NCBI RefSeq assembly: GCF_000422425.1
Contig: NZ_AULT01000057.1
Span: 1-34,464 of the forward strand
Direction of reading: 5' to 3'
From: Oceanospirillum beijerinckii DSM 7166
GTDB lineage: Bacteria > Pseudomonadota > Gammaproteobacteria > Pseudomonadales > Halomonadaceae
DNA length: 34,464 nt
This document shows, piece after piece, positions 15,453 to 25,585 of the stretch. Made by a program: the position numbers and the translations under genes. The notes below the pieces were generated by a model. That model had not been told where the DNA came from and did no database searches. It was given only the letters and a program-made list of their open reading frames with translations. Positions within the stretch are counted from its first letter, which is position 1. Each line of letters opens with the position of its first letter.

Positions 15453-16760
15453 GTGTCCAACCCTGCTGAAAATCAGAATAGCCGTCCACAGAATACCCGT
15501 AAGAAACACTATAAGCGTCGCCGTCGTCCCCCTTTTAAAAAGTCTGCCCCGGATAACAGTGACTGGGATCTGTCTCAGTTTGTTGTACCTGAGGTGGAAG
15601 GTCAGCACCGTTTCCATGATTTTGATCTGCCCCTGCCGATGATGCGTTCGATCTGCGAGGCGGGTTTCCATTACTGCACACCGATTCAGGGGCAGTCTCT
15701 GGAACACACCCTGTTAGGCAAAGATTTGATCGGTAAGGCACAAACCGGTACCGGTAAAACTGCAGCCTTCCTGATCAGTATCCTGAGCTACTTCCTGGAG
15801 GAAGAAGCGCCGGGTATGCAGAAAGACGGTGCTCCCCGAGCCCTGATTATCGCACCAACCCGTGAGCTGGTGATGCAGATCGCTAAAGATGCCCATCAGC
15901 TGAATAAATACTGCGGTTTTAACGTGGTGACGATTGTTGGCGGTATCGACTACCAGAAGCAGCGTGAGCAGCTGAAAGGCCAGATCGACATTATGGTGGC
16001 GACACCGGGTCGTCTGCTGGACTTCCATCAGAAGCGTGATCTTGATCTGCGTGAAGTAGAAGTATTGGTACTGGATGAAGCGGATCGCATGCTGAGCATG
16101 GGCTTTATCCCGGATGTTAAACGTATTATCCGTGCGACACCGAAAAAAGAGGAGCGTCAGACCTTCCTGTTCAGTGCCACCTATCCCCAGGATGTGGAAA
16201 ACCTGGCTCAGATGTGGACCTGGGAGGCAGAGCGTATTGAGATCGAATCGGAAGAAGAGACCAGCGCCAACGTTGAACAGCACGCTTATATTGTGGCAGA
16301 TGTGGACAAAGAAAAACTGTTGATCAGCCTGATGCGTAAAGAGGGTTGGGATCGGGTCATCGTGTTTGCGAACCGTCGTGACCGTGTGCGTGACCTGTGT
16401 GAACAGCTGAAAAAAGCCAATGTCAGTGTGGCCATGTTGTCTGGTGAGGTTGAGCAGCGTAAGCGTATCTCAACGCTGGAAAAATTCCGTGATGGCAGTA
16501 TTCAGGTACTGGTGGCGACGGATGTGGCCGGTCGTGGTATCCATATCGATGATGTCAGTCATGTAGTGAACTTCACTCTGCCGGATGATCCCGAAGACTA
16601 CGTGCACCGTATTGGTCGTACCGGCCGTGCGGGTTCTCAAGGCGTATCCATCAGCTTTATCGGTGAGGAAGATGCTTTTGTATTGCCGGAGATCGAAGAG
16701 TTTATCGGTAAGAAGATCGAAAGCCAGCAACCGGATATGAGCCTGATCGAGAACGATTGA
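15453..16760 (+). CDS. rhlB: DEAD-box ATP-dependent RNA helicase, RhlB-like
   Basis: About 435 residues that unwind RNA in the cytoplasm; RhlB is the helicase of the RNA degradosome. All core motifs are seen: a Q motif ([11 protein letters not shown]), Walker [55 protein letters not shown] and [11 protein letters not shown] basic N-terminal tail ([15 protein letters not shown]) precedes the core. The GTG at 15453 with AGGAG upstream is preferred as start. The frame is open to a GTG at 15366, but the extra 29 residues do not look conserved and lie over a hairpin. The RhlB name is from overall likeness of the core; other DEAD-box paralogues cannot be fully excluded. A strong terminator follows. 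Confidence 0.9.
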   Translation: MSNPAENQNSRPQNTRKKHYKRRRRPPFKKSAPDNSDWDLSQFVVPEVEGQHRFHDFDLPLPMMRSICEAGFHYCTPIQGQSLEHTLLGKDLIGKAQTGTGKTAAFLISILSYFLEEEAPGMQKDGAPRALIIAPTRELVMQIAKDAHQLNKYCGFNVVTIVGGIDYQKQREQLKGQIDIMVATPGRLLDFHQKRDLDLREVEVLVLDEADRMLSMGFIPDVKRIIRATPKKEERQTFLFSATYPQDVENLAQMWTWEAERIEIESEEETSANVEQHAYIVADVDKEKLLISLMRKEGWDRVIVFANRRDRVRDLCEQLKKANVSVAMLSGEVEQRKRISTLEKFRDGSIQVLVATDVAGRGIHIDDVSHVVNFTLPDDPEDYVHRIGRTGRAGSQGVSISFIGEEDAFVLPEIEEFIGKKIESQQPDMSLIEND

Positions 16761-16804
16761 TCCTGCAAAGTGCTGCTTAGATCGTATTGATCTTGCTGAA
16801 TGAT

Positions 16805-16842
16805 AAAAACCGATAGTACTCAGGTGCTATCGGTTTTTTTTT
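16805..16842 (+). terminator. Rho-independent terminator of the helicase gene
   Basis: AAAACCGATAG and CTATCGGTTTT form an 11-bp stem followed by a longer T run (16834-16842). It is 45 bp after the helicase stop. Confidence 0.92.
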
Positions 16843-17044
16843 ATCTGTAATTGTTAAACGTATTTTTATTGTCCCTACTTTTTCTCTCTGCCAAACGATG
16901 TCTAAAAAACCTGTTTTAGCTCACATTGCGAAATCCTCTGTCCTGGTCAATAGTGTAAGTAGCTGATGTCTATTTTTCACGAGCCATTGCCAGCATGGCC
17001 TGTAAAAGCCTTGGAAACTGACAGGATAATGGGACAGAGCCTTG

Positions 17045-19399
17045 ATGATGGAACCCCGGACAAGCTTTTCATCCCTGGTGGATAACGATAAACCGGTGCA
17101 GAGGCAATTACTGTTTCCTCTGCTGCTGGTCTTTGTGCTGATTATTATCGTGGTCACTGCACTGCTTTATCAACAGCAAAAAAGAGCTCTGCAAGAAGCC
17201 GGAGATGCATTACTTAGAGATAGTTTACTGGAGCTGAATGAAACGATCGAAGAGCAAAGCCGTACCTTTTTGGCACTGGAAAAAGTGATCATGGAAGATG
17301 CCGAGTTGCACAGGGCATTGAAAGAGCGGGACCGGGCGTTTCTGTTACAGCAATATCAGCGTAAATACCTTCATATTAACGAACAGCTTAAAGTCACCCA
17401 TTTCTATTTTCATGATGCAGAGCTGATTAACCTGTTGCGCCTGCATAAACCGGAGCGCTTTGGTGATGCTATTAAACGTTACACGGCTCAGCAGGCCTAT
17501 CTGACCCGTAAACCATACTGGGGTATGGAGCTGGGGGGGATCGGGGCTTTTACGCTGAGGGTGGTGTCCCCCGTCATTGTTGATAATCAGGTGTTAGGTT
17601 TTATTGAGCTGGGCAGTGAGATAGAAGCGTTGGCCCGCTCGGCCATTGAATCCCGTACGGCTCAGTGGGTTGTAACCCTTAATAAAAACCTGATCGATCA
17701 AGCCGTCTGGTCGGTGTATCACCCCGAATCCTCCTGGCAGCAGTTTGATAATGTGGTATTGGTTGGACGCTCAATGAATACGCTGTCTAATAGCTGGGAG
17801 GCTGCGGTTAAACAGCTCACCTTATCCGGGGGGCAGACGTTTATTAATAGTGAGCGTTGGGACAGTGTCTGGCATGTTGGCCAGTTGGTATTAAGGGATG
17901 TGCGGGATAATGCAATAGGGCAGCTGACTATCTTCAGTGATATCAGTACCCAGAAAAAAGCGTTGTTAAATACAATGCTGTGGGCCACCTTAAGCCTGGT
18001 GGCTCTGATGTTACTGCTCTTGATCTATTTCTATGTTGCACTGAGAAAAGTGGATTGGCGTATTCAGGCGAATAAAGATCTGTTGCATGAGCTGGCGAGT
18101 AATGATGTCTTGACCGGTTTACCCAATCGCCAGTTGCTGCATGACCGTTTAGCTCATGCGCTCCAGTTGGAGAGACGGCAGGGTGGCTCTCTGGCGGTGA
18201 TGTTTATGGATCTGGATAACTTTAAGCATATCAACGACAGTTACGGCCACTCTGTAGGGGATGGGCTACTGGTTGCCGTAACCCGGCGTTTATCAAAATT
18301 TGTCCGCTCAGGGGATACTTTTGCCCGTAATGGTGGTGATGAATTCGTCTTTATTCTGCAAGAGCTGAAACAACCTGAAGATGCCTCTAAAGTGGCGGAG
18401 AAGGTGATTAATGCTTGCCGCCAGCCGTTTAAACTATCTGATGTTGAGCTGATGATCTCAACCAGTGTCGGCATCAGTATCTACCCTCAGGATGGGGATA
18501 GTATGGAGGATCTGCTGCGTAATGCGGATTCTGCTATGTACAAAGCCAAGGAGAAGGGACGGGATAACTTTGTGTTCTATAACAGGGCGCTGACCGAGTC
18601 CTCACTGGAGCGCATGACCATAGAGGTTGATCTGCGCAGGGCGCTGCAAAATGACGAGCTGTATCTGTGTTATCAACCTCAATACAGTGTTTCAGGGGAT
18701 GAGATTACCGGTGTCGAGGTGCTCTCCCGCTGGAATCAACCAGAGAAAGGCTTTATCTCCCCAGGGAAATTTATTCCCGTGGCCGAGCAGTGCGGCCTGA
18801 TCTATAAAATTGGTCAGTGGTCACTAAGAACCGCTTGTGAACAGGGTAAGCGTTGGTTGGATCAGGGCATTCATTTTGGTCGTATCTCAGTTAACCTGGC
18901 AACGCCTCAGCTTCAGGACCCCAAGTTATCTGCCACGATTATCCGTATACTGGATGAGGTGGGTTTGCCAGCAGAATATCTGGAGCTGGAGGTTACCGAA
19001 AGCTCTTTGATGAAGAATATGGACGTAGCCATTAAACATCTGATGGAACTGAAAGAGTATGGGGTGTTTATTGCGGTGGATGACTTTGGTACCGGTTACT
19101 CCTCGCTGGCTTATCTTAAGCGCCTGCCGCTGCACAGTCTGAAGATTGATCGCTCCTTTATCAAAGATCTGCCGGGAGATACGGAGGATGCCATCATCGT
19201 GAACGCCATTATCGCTCTGGCGAAGAATCTGGGGCTTAAGGTGATCGCTGAAGGGGTGGAAACCGAAGAGCAGCTACGCCATCTGCAAGGCACTGGCTGT
19301 GATGCCATTCAAGGGTATTATTTCCATAAGCCGGAAACCTGTGACGTTGTGGAGCAGACTTTTTTACAGCACCGGGAGCGCAAACGGATAGATAACTGA
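17045..19399 (+). CDS. Membrane dCache-GGDEF-EAL c-di-GMP enzyme
   Basis: About 784 residues. Order: a cytoplasmic start, TM1 (about 22-42), a periplasmic sensor with LLRLHKPERFGDAIKR and GIGAFTLRVVSPVI, typical of dCache_3, TM2 (about 312-335), GGDEF, then EAL. The cyclase signature is exact (RNGGDEFVF, near residue 430) and an RxxD inhibitory site (RSGD) sits five residues before it. The phosphodiesterase motif is EVLSRW rather than EALxRW, a tolerated variant. The other metal and catalytic residues appear present: NLA, EVTESS, DDFGTGYSSLAYLKRL, LKIDRSFI and AEGVET. Both activities are therefore possible, with one domain perhaps regulatory. ATGs at 17045 and 17048 are possible starts; the ribosome site is weak. 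It reads alone between the helicase terminator and dinG. Confidence 0.93.
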   Translation: MMEPRTSFSSLVDNDKPVQRQLLFPLLLVFVLIIIVVTALLYQQQKRALQEAGDALLRDSLLELNETIEEQSRTFLALEKVIMEDAELHRALKERDRAFLLQQYQRKYLHINEQLKVTHFYFHDAELINLLRLHKPERFGDAIKRYTAQQAYLTRKPYWGMELGGIGAFTLRVVSPVIVDNQVLGFIELGSEIEALARSAIESRTAQWVVTLNKNLIDQAVWSVYHPESSWQQFDNVVLVGRSMNTLSNSWEAAVKQLTLSGGQTFINSERWDSVWHVGQLVLRDVRDNAIGQLTIFSDISTQKKALLNTMLWATLSLVALMLLLLIYFYVALRKVDWRIQANKDLLHELASNDVLTGLPNRQLLHDRLAHALQLERRQGGSLAVMFMDLDNFKHINDSYGHSVGDGLLVAVTRRLSKFVRSGDTFARNGGDEFVFILQELKQPEDASKVAEKVINACRQPFKLSDVELMISTSVGISIYPQDGDSMEDLLRNADSAMYKAKEKGRDNFVFYNRALTESSLERMTIEVDLRRALQNDELYLCYQPQYSVSGDEITGVEVLSRWNQPEKGFISPGKFIPVAEQCGLIYKIGQWSLRTACEQGKRWLDQGIHFGRISVNLATPQLQDPKLSATIIRILDEVGLPAEYLELEVTESSLMKNMDVAIKHLMELKEYGVFIAVDDFGTGYSSLAYLKRLPLHSLKIDRSFIKDLPGDTEDAIIVNAIIALAKNLGLKVIAEGVETEEQLRHLQGTGCDAIQGYYFHKPETCDVVEQTFLQHRERKRIDN

Positions 19400-19485
19400 T
19401 TTTTCATTCAGTATTCAGAGGTTCGTCACTGTCCACGTTTCTATGCATTAGGTACAATAGACGGCTGTGTTGAGAAGGGCCTGTC

Positions 19486-21630
19486 ATGCTAACCGATGCC
19501 ATCAAATCTGATATCCAGTCTGCTTATTCTACGTTTCTGAAAAACCGTCAGTTACGTGCCCGTCATGGTCAGCGCTTAATGGTGGCTCAGATCGCCCGAA
19601 CCCTGGGCGGTATTAAGACCTGCAGTGATGGTAATCGTACGGGCGGGCCTCATATCTGCGCGGTAGAAGCGGGGACAGGCACAGGTAAAACCCTGGCCTA
19701 TCTGGTGGCCGCACTGCCTATTGCCCGCGCCCGTGATAAACGCATTGTGGTATCAACGGCGACGGTTGCTTTGCAGGAACAGCTGATGATGAAGGACCTG
19801 CCGGACCTGCAAAAGCACGCAGAAATCCATTTTAAGTACGCCCTGGCCAAAGGTCGTTCCCGTTATTTGTGTTTATCCCGTCTGGAGCAATCACTGGAAG
19901 TGAGTGACGGAGAGCAGGCGCAAACCACCCTGTCACTGTTTGATGAGTGGTTACAGACCAATACCTCAAAAGATGCCATCGCTCTGTATCAGGATATGGC
20001 TCAGCAGTATCTGTCCGGTAAGTGGCTGGGGGATAGAGACAGTTGGAAAGACAGCCTGGAAGAGCCCACCTGGCGACGGGTTACCACAGACCATCAGCAG
20101 TGCACCAACCGTCGTTGCAGTAACTTCAGTGCCTGTGCTTTTTTTAAGGCCCGTAATGATCTGGATGATGCGGATATTATTGTCGCCAACCATGATCTGG
20201 TATTGGCCGACCTCTCTCTGGGCGGCGGTGTGGTGTTGCCTGATCCCAAAGATACCATCTATATCTTCGATGAAGGCCACCACTTGCCCGATAAGGCTAT
20301 TGATCACTTTGCGGGTAGTTTCCGTATTAATGCCTCGTTGCAGTGGTTACGGTTATTGAAGAAATCCCTGACAGATCTGAATGCTGAGCTGGGCCGGGAT
20401 GAGATGATCGTGCGTCAATTGAATCAGCTGCCGGAGATTCTGAACACCCTGGAAGCGGAACTGGCGGAGTGCTATCGCCTGTTGCATGCCATTACGCAGT
20501 TTTCGCCAGAGAATATGGATCGGGATGTACGGCCTGTCTATCGTTTTGAAAAGGGTATCGTGCCGGAAGCCTTGGTTGCTATTGCCATGAACCTGAAGAT
20601 CAGCTTTGCCTCCCTGTGCCAAAAACTGGAAGTGATGGTCAAACAGCTGAAAGATGCCATGGACCCCGATGCCAACAGTGCTATCGGCAAAGCCGAAGGC
20701 GAGCAGTGGCTACCCTTGGCAACTATGTTACATGCTCGTGCGGTATCAGCCTGGGAGCTGTGGAGCATGTATTCCCAACCGCAAGCGGAAGATGTGATGC
20801 CCATTGCCCGTTGGATCACCCTGCAAAATCAGCAGGTGGACATTGATCTGGAGGTGTCCTGCAGCCCAATCAGTGCGGCGGGGACCTTAGCGAGTAAGCT
20901 GTGGCAACCCTGCTTTGGTGCGGTACTGTCATCGGCGACATTAACCGCACTGGGCACCTTTGATCGTATCCGAACCCGTGCCGGTCTGCCGGAAGATGCG
21001 GATTGTCTGGTGGTACCCAGCCCATTTGATTTTAATAGTAATGGTGTGCTGGAGATTCCTACCCATGCCTGTGATCCAACACAGGTCGAACTGCATACTC
21101 AGCAGATCGTTCGTTATCTGCAAGATGAGGTGGACGATAAGCTGGGCACTCTGGTGCTATTCTCCTCCCGTCGTCAGATGAAGGATGTGCTGGAGCAGCT
21201 ACCGGCGAAGATGGTCAACGAAATTCTGGTGCAGGATGAGCTGACCAAGCAGGTTTTGCTGGAACGACACAGAACCCGCATTGATAAAAAGCAGGGCAGT
21301 ATTATCTTTGGCCTGGCCAGCTTTGCCGAGGGCATTGATCTGCCTGGCGACTATCTGCGTCATGTGGTGATCACCCGGATACCTTTTTCAGTGCCTGATG
21401 ATCCGGTAGAGAGAACGCTGTCAGAATGGATTGAACAACGAGGTGGTAATCCATTTTTGCAGATTACCGTACCCGATGCGTCTATTCGTTTGGTGCAGGC
21501 GGTAGGCCGCTTGCTAAGAACGGAATCGGATACCGGAAAGATTTCCTTGTTGGATCGTCGGGTTTTGACTAAGCGCTATGGTACTCAGTTACTCAATACC
21601 CTGCCGCCGTTTCGCCGAGTGGTCTGTTAG
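19486..21630 (+). CDS. dinG: ATP-dependent DNA helicase DinG
   Basis: A 5'-3' superfamily 2 helicase of the XPD type that resolves R-loops and forked DNA. Its 714 residues match E. coli DinG (716). Walker A is AGTGTGKT; the Fe-S cluster cysteines are Cys129 (RYLCLSR), Cys206, Cys211 and Cys217 (QCTNRRCSNFSAC); the DEAH box is DEGH at residue 262. Later motifs include VLSSATL, GLASFAEGIDLPG and the arginine-rich QAVGRLLR. The ATG at 19486 is preceded by AAGGG. A TACAAT -10-like element lies at 19453-19458. Unlike E. coli dinG, no CTGT-N8-ACAG LexA box is visible in the 86 bp upstream. It is not in an obvious operon. Confidence 0.96.
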   Translation: MLTDAIKSDIQSAYSTFLKNRQLRARHGQRLMVAQIARTLGGIKTCSDGNRTGGPHICAVEAGTGTGKTLAYLVAALPIARARDKRIVVSTATVALQEQLMMKDLPDLQKHAEIHFKYALAKGRSRYLCLSRLEQSLEVSDGEQAQTTLSLFDEWLQTNTSKDAIALYQDMAQQYLSGKWLGDRDSWKDSLEEPTWRRVTTDHQQCTNRRCSNFSACAFFKARNDLDDADIIVANHDLVLADLSLGGGVVLPDPKDTIYIFDEGHHLPDKAIDHFAGSFRINASLQWLRLLKKSLTDLNAELGRDEMIVRQLNQLPEILNTLEAELAECYRLLHAITQFSPENMDRDVRPVYRFEKGIVPEALVAIAMNLKISFASLCQKLEVMVKQLKDAMDPDANSAIGKAEGEQWLPLATMLHARAVSAWELWSMYSQPQAEDVMPIARWITLQNQQVDIDLEVSCSPISAAGTLASKLWQPCFGAVLSSATLTALGTFDRIRTRAGLPEDADCLVVPSPFDFNSNGVLEIPTHACDPTQVELHTQQIVRYLQDEVDDKLGTLVLFSSRRQMKDVLEQLPAKMVNEILVQDELTKQVLLERHRTRIDKKQGSIIFGLASFAEGIDLPGDYLRHVVITRIPFSVPDDPVERTLSEWIEQRGGNPFLQITVPDASIRLVQAVGRLLRTESDTGKISLLDRRVLTKRYGTQLLNTLPPFRRVVC

Positions 21631-22335
21631 CCATTGGTTTAAGCTTGGCTTGTCTGAACTCTATTTCCTAGGGTAATCCCCTGGGAAGTTTAGGGTTTAG
21701 CTGAGTATTTTTACCCCATTCATCGCGTTAGTATTAGCGCACACGGACGTTATGTGGGGTATGCGCGGCACGGAAGCCGGCATCATCTGTTTTCTCGTTT
21801 CTCGTTTCTCGTTTCTCGTTTCTCGTTTCTCGTTTCCTTCTCCTGCGAATATTCTTGGTTACGCCAAAGTCAGGGCTTTTGATCTGCTGTAATGTCTCGA
21901 AGAAGTCCCGAACGAATGGCCCTTTTGCTTTCAGTTGTGACGTATGTTAATCACTTCTTACAATGATTTGTATCAATGTAGAGCTTTCTTCTGAAAGTTT
22001 GCTTTTGTTGATTTTTTATCTGGCTATTTGCCTTTCTTTTAGATGAATTCTCTCATTCATCCTCTTATTGTGACCCTTAAAACTGACCTTCCTTCGATAA
22101 CTGTTTGAAAATAAAGAGTTTTGCTACCCATTAAGAGGTATGTCCTGAGTTCTTTGCTCTAAATATTATGTTTTTGCTGCAACTGGCGTTATAAATGATA
22201 AATAAATCTTTTTATTGATGTTAATAAAGTGTCATTTTTTGTTTGTATGCGGATATGATAGCGCTATTCGTTGGCTGGATAGCAGCTGGCCAGATGATCT
22301 TACTGTCAAAACAAAAAACATGAGGCAGATTAGCC
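21631..22335. other. Long intergenic region between dinG and dadA
   Basis: These 705 bp hold no convincing gene. They contain six copies of a 7-bp repeat (21791-21832), an imperfect stem ACAATGAT/ATCAATGT (21960-21979), a small CTTTC/GAAAG hairpin next to it, and a very AT-rich stretch from about 22140 to 22240 before dadA. A possible -10 box (TATGAT, 22254-22259) lies in the last 85 bp. The AT-rich part would suit a bending or Lrp-type regulator, as known for dad genes elsewhere, but no clear site can be named. Confidence 0.6.
21791..21832. repeat. 7-bp microsatellite (TTTCTCG x6)
   Basis: Six perfect head-to-tail copies of TTTCTCG, followed by the variant TTTCCTT. The tract is strand-asymmetric (pyrimidine-rich on the plus strand) and non-coding. 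Confidence 0.92.
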
Positions 22336-23586
22336 ATGAAGATTTTGATCCTAGGAAGCGGTGTTATTGGGGTGACCTCAGCGTACTACCTGGCCAAACA
22401 AGGCCATGAGGTGACTGTGGTGGACCGTCAGTCGGCTCCGGCAATGGAAACCAGCCATGCCAACGCCGGTCAGGTCTCTTTTGGTTATTCTTCCCCATGG
22501 GCTGCGCCAGGCGTACCGTTTAAAGCGATGAAGTGGCTGACACAGACTCACGCACCTTTGAAATTGTCACCAAAAGCTGATTCTCACCAGTGGGCGTGGA
22601 TGAGCCAGATGTTGGCCAACTGTACCGAGAGCCGTTATGCGGTAAACAAGGCCCGTATGGTACGTGTCTCCGAGTATTCCCGTTTGTGTATCGATAAGCT
22701 GCGTGAAGATACGGATATCCATTATGAAGAGCGTAAGCAGGGGACCCTGCAGATGTTCCGTAATCAGATGCAGATGGATGCGGTGGCGAAAGATATCGAG
22801 GTACTGAAACAGTTCAATATGAAGCATGAGCTGTTGGATATGTCTGGTTGTATCGCCGCTGAGCCCGCGCTGGAGCGTGTAAAAGAGAAGTTTGTCGGTG
22901 GTCTGCGTCTGCCTGATGATCAAACCGGTGACTGCTTTGCCTTCACCAATAAACTGGCAGATATCTGTAAAGAGATGGGCGTCGAGTTTAAGTTTGGTAC
23001 CAAGGTGATGTATCTGGAAGAAGCGGCAGGCAAGGTTACAGGTGTTATGACCAGTAAGGGCATGATGAAGGCCGATCACTATGTGGTAGCAATGGGGAGT
23101 TTCTCCCGTGGGCTGCTGCAGCAAGTGGGCATCAACGCGCCTATTTATCCGGTTAAAGGTTACTCGCTGACCGTACCTATTACGAACCCAGACGCCGCAC
23201 CGGTTTCCACCGTAATGGATGAAACCTATAAGGTAGCGATTACCCGTTTTGATGACCGTATCCGTGTGGCCGGTACAGCAGAGCTGTCTGGTTATAACCT
23301 GGATCTGCTTAAACAGCGTCGTGAAACCATCGCTATGGTGGTTTCTGATGTCTTCCCGGATGGCGGCGATGTTGAGTTTGCCGAGTTCTGGACAGGTCTG
23401 CGTCCAATGACGCCGGATGGTACGCCGATTATCGGTAAAACCAAATTCGATAACCTGTCCCTGAACACGGGGCACGGTACTCTGGGATGGACTATGGCCT
23501 GTGGTTCCGGCAGCTTCCTGGCGGATCTGATCAGTGGTAATAAACCTGAGATTGATCCTGACGGTCTGGATATCAGTCGCTACTAA
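22336..23586 (+). CDS. dadA: D-amino acid dehydrogenase, FAD-dependent (DadA)
   Basis: Oxidises D-alanine and other D-amino acids to 2-oxo acids and ammonia, passing electrons to the respiratory chain at the inner face of the membrane. The 416 residues have the FAD dinucleotide fold at the start ([20 protein letters not shown], then an acidic VVDR), the DadA-specific [20 protein letters not shown], the [10 protein letters not shown] strand and the C-terminal [17 protein letters not shown] and [12 protein letters not shown]. The ATG at 22336 has GAGG about ten bases upstream. It is followed by ridA (140 bp) and alr, the standard D-alanine catabolism set. A long frame on the opposite strand within it is a shadow. 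Confidence 0.96.
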   Translation: MKILILGSGVIGVTSAYYLAKQGHEVTVVDRQSAPAMETSHANAGQVSFGYSSPWAAPGVPFKAMKWLTQTHAPLKLSPKADSHQWAWMSQMLANCTESRYAVNKARMVRVSEYSRLCIDKLREDTDIHYEERKQGTLQMFRNQMQMDAVAKDIEVLKQFNMKHELLDMSGCIAAEPALERVKEKFVGGLRLPDDQTGDCFAFTNKLADICKEMGVEFKFGTKVMYLEEAAGKVTGVMTSKGMMKADHYVVAMGSFSRGLLQQVGINAPIYPVKGYSLTVPITNPDAAPVSTVMDETYKVAITRFDDRIRVAGTAELSGYNLDLLKQRRETIAMVVSDVFPDGGDVEFAEFWTGLRPMTPDGTPIIGKTKFDNLSLNTGHGTLGWTMACGSGSFLADLISGNKPEIDPDGLDISRY

Positions 23587-23611
23587 GTCGCTACTCCGTT
23601 GCTATGTATTA

Positions 23612-23648
23612 GCAGATGTCGCTGTTTACAGGTCTTGGCGGCATCTGC
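23612..23648 (+). promoter_or_regulatory. Hairpin between dadA and ridA
   Basis: GCAGATGTCGC and GCGGCATCTGC form an 11-bp stem with one G-T pair and a 15-base loop, followed by ACTTTTCTTATTT. The interrupted T run makes it a plausible leaky terminator that would lower ridA relative to dadA. Confidence 0.5.
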
Positions 23649-23726
23649 ACTTTTCTTATTTATTCATTGAGTTATTTGATTCACGACTGACAGTGTTGGT
23701 CGATTTTTTGCGCGAGGAAAATAAAA

Positions 23727-24110
23727 ATGGCTGAGAAAAAAATCATTCACTCTGACAATGCTCCAGCGGCAATTGGTCCTTACTCTCAAGCGGTACAGGT
23801 TGGTAATCTGGTCTTTATGTCCGGTCAGATCCCTCTGAACCCAGAGACAATGGAAGTAGTGACAGAGTCTTTTGAAGCGCAAACCGTACAGGTTTTTGAG
23901 AACCTGAAAGCAGTGGCTGAAGCGGCCGGTGGTTCTCTGGAAGATATCGTCAAACTGAACATCTATATGCCAGATCTGGGCAACTTCGCAGCGGTTAACG
24001 AAGTGATGGAGCGTTATTTCTCTGCACCTTATCCAGCTCGTGCAGCAATTGGTGTAAAAGAGCTACCGAAAGGTGTTGATGTAGAAGTAGAAGGCATTCT
24101 GGCCCTTTAA
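23727..24110 (+). CDS. ridA: RidA family enamine/imine deaminase
   Basis: Hydrolyses reactive enamine/imine intermediates released by PLP and flavin enzymes and so protects PLP enzymes; cytoplasmic trimer. The 127 residues are the normal length. Signature blocks are [26 protein letters not shown], here read as [11 protein letters not shown] followed by VFMSGQIPL, the central [10 protein letters not shown], and the C-terminal [15 protein letters not shown] with the Arg that binds the substrate carboxylate, then VEVEGI. The ATG at 23727 has GAGGAAA upstream. Its place between dadA and alanine racemase fits: D-amino acid oxidation produces imino acids, and the racemase is a PLP enzyme needing protection. 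Confidence 0.95.
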   Translation: MAEKKIIHSDNAPAAIGPYSQAVQVGNLVFMSGQIPLNPETMEVVTESFEAQTVQVFENLKAVAEAAGGSLEDIVKLNIYMPDLGNFAAVNEVMERYFSAPYPARAAIGVKELPKGVDVEVEGILAL

Positions 24111-24463
24111 GTCTATAATCCCGCTACGCTTTAAGACGCTTTGTTTGATCCAAGAGCTTAGGTTTGTTGGGCTGGATAGGCTCTTAAAGCGAAGCCGTAA
24201 TAGTAAGCCACGAAACCAAAACATCGGTTTCGTTGGCTACTGAGTGCAGACTGACAAAATAACCCTGTATTGCTGTGATCTAAGCACTCACACAAAAGTT
24301 TCTCTTTCGCAGATGGCTTCATTCTTCAGCCGTTGACCGAAAAATATCAAAATACTTTTGTGTAAGTGTGCATTGCGTGATTTAACCGTGAAGTTATTTT
24401 TCGTGGGAATCACACACTGAAATAGAGGGATATCTTGTCGGCATCGAATATCTGGAGAGTGCT
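24111..24463 (+). promoter_or_regulatory. Structured 353-bp leader between ridA and alr
   Basis: No gene is seen. Three long-range or local inverted repeats follow each other: a perfect 10-bp CGCTTTAAGA/TCTTAAAGCG (24127-24136 with 24182-24191), a hairpin of AGCCACGAAACC with GGTTTCGTTGGCT (about 24206-24238), and GCACTCACACAAAAGT with ACTTTTGTGTAAGTGTGC (24284-24299 with 24354-24371). None has a clean T run. The region could be a regulated leader of alr or hold a small RNA. Confidence 0.45.
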
Positions 24464-25540
24464 ATGGCACGTGCTGCAAAAGCCGAGATTAATCTGGCGG
24501 CATTAAAAGAAAATTACCTGTTAGCCAGAGAAGTTTCTGGTAATAAAGCGGTCGCGATCATCAAGGCTAACGCCTATGGTCACGGTGCGGTCGAAGTCGC
24601 CCGTTACCTGTCTGATACTGCTGATGCCTTTGGTGTGGCGTGTATCGAAGAAGCGGTCGAGCTGAAAGAAGCCGGTATTGAACAACCGGTGGCTTTGCTG
24701 GAAGGTTTTTTTGAAGCCAACGAGCTGGAACTGGTGGATCGCTATCAACTGATCACTGCTGTGCACAGTGCCTGGCAGGTGGAGGCTATTGAGCAGGCGT
24801 CTTTCCAACAGCCGATCACCGTATGGGTGAAGTTTGACTCCGGTATGCACCGTCTGGGTTTTGACGAGCAGGGTTTTGTTGATGCCATTGAGCGTCTGAA
24901 AGCTCTGCCGCAAGTGGGCGAACTGGTGATGATGACTCACTTTGCCTGTGCCGATGAAGTGGAAGGTGATTACACACCGACTCAGATTGAAAACTTCAAA
25001 CGTGTAAGTGCTGCCTATGATCTGCCTGTGTGTATGGCCAACTCAGCAGGTACTCTGCAGTGGCCAGAAGCCCACGGTAGCTGGGTACGTCCGGGCATTA
25101 TGCTGTACGGTGCTGATCCGATGGATCTGCCAACCGAAAACGGTGCGCGCCTGAAGACGGTAATGACGCTGTCTTCCGCGCTGATCGCCATTCGTGAACT
25201 ACCTGTGGGTGAGCCGATTGGTTATGGCCGTCGTTTTGTTACCGATAAGCCGACTCGTGTCGGTGTGGTAGCTATGGGTTATGCGGATGGTTACCCGCGT
25301 CATGCTATCGACGGAACACCTGTTGCCGTTAACGGCAAAATGAGCCGTGTGATTGGTAAAGTGTCGATGGATATGATGACCGTCGATCTGACCGATCAAC
25401 CGGATGCCAAGATCGGTGATCCTGTTGAGTTATGGGGGGAGCAAGTGGATGTGAATAAGGTTGCCGCTTGTGCTGATACCATCGCTTATACCCTGTATAC
25501 CGGTATCACCCGTCGTGTGCCTCTGGTGTACAAAAAATAG
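24464..25540 (+). CDS. alr: Alanine racemase (Alr/DadX)
   Basis: PLP enzyme interconverting L- and D-alanine, either for peptidoglycan supply or, as DadX, for catabolism. The 358 residues are standard. The PLP lysine is Lys34 (AIIKANAYGHG) and the opposite base Tyr254 (PIGYGRRF). VKFDSGMHRLGF, MANSAGTL, VRPGIMLYG and VGVVAMGYADGYPRH are all typical. The ATG at 24464 has GGAGAG upstream. Its location after dadA and ridA favours the catabolic DadX role, but since no other racemase can be seen here the biosynthetic role cannot be excluded. A strong terminator follows at 25586, closing the cluster. Confidence 0.95.
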   Translation: MARAAKAEINLAALKENYLLAREVSGNKAVAIIKANAYGHGAVEVARYLSDTADAFGVACIEEAVELKEAGIEQPVALLEGFFEANELELVDRYQLITAVHSAWQVEAIEQASFQQPITVWVKFDSGMHRLGFDEQGFVDAIERLKALPQVGELVMMTHFACADEVEGDYTPTQIENFKRVSAAYDLPVCMANSAGTLQWPEAHGSWVRPGIMLYGADPMDLPTENGARLKTVMTLSSALIAIRELPVGEPIGYGRRFVTDKPTRVGVVAMGYADGYPRHAIDGTPVAVNGKMSRVIGKVSMDMMTVDLTDQPDAKIGDPVELWGEQVDVNKVAACADTIAYTLYTGITRRVPLVYKK

Positions 25541-25585
25541 TGTTAAATAATTGTCAGTGGGTAAAGCTTACTGACCTTATTTAAG

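Noticed and set aside
15714-16283. Minus-strand frame of 189 codons within the helicase gene
   Set aside because: It is antisense to the DEAD-box core motifs, so it is a shadow.
22567-23475. Long open frame on the minus strand within dadA (302 codons)
   Set aside because: It lies entirely antisense to a clearly conserved dadA, has no ribosome site and gives a His/Thr-rich protein unlike any family, typical of a shadow frame.
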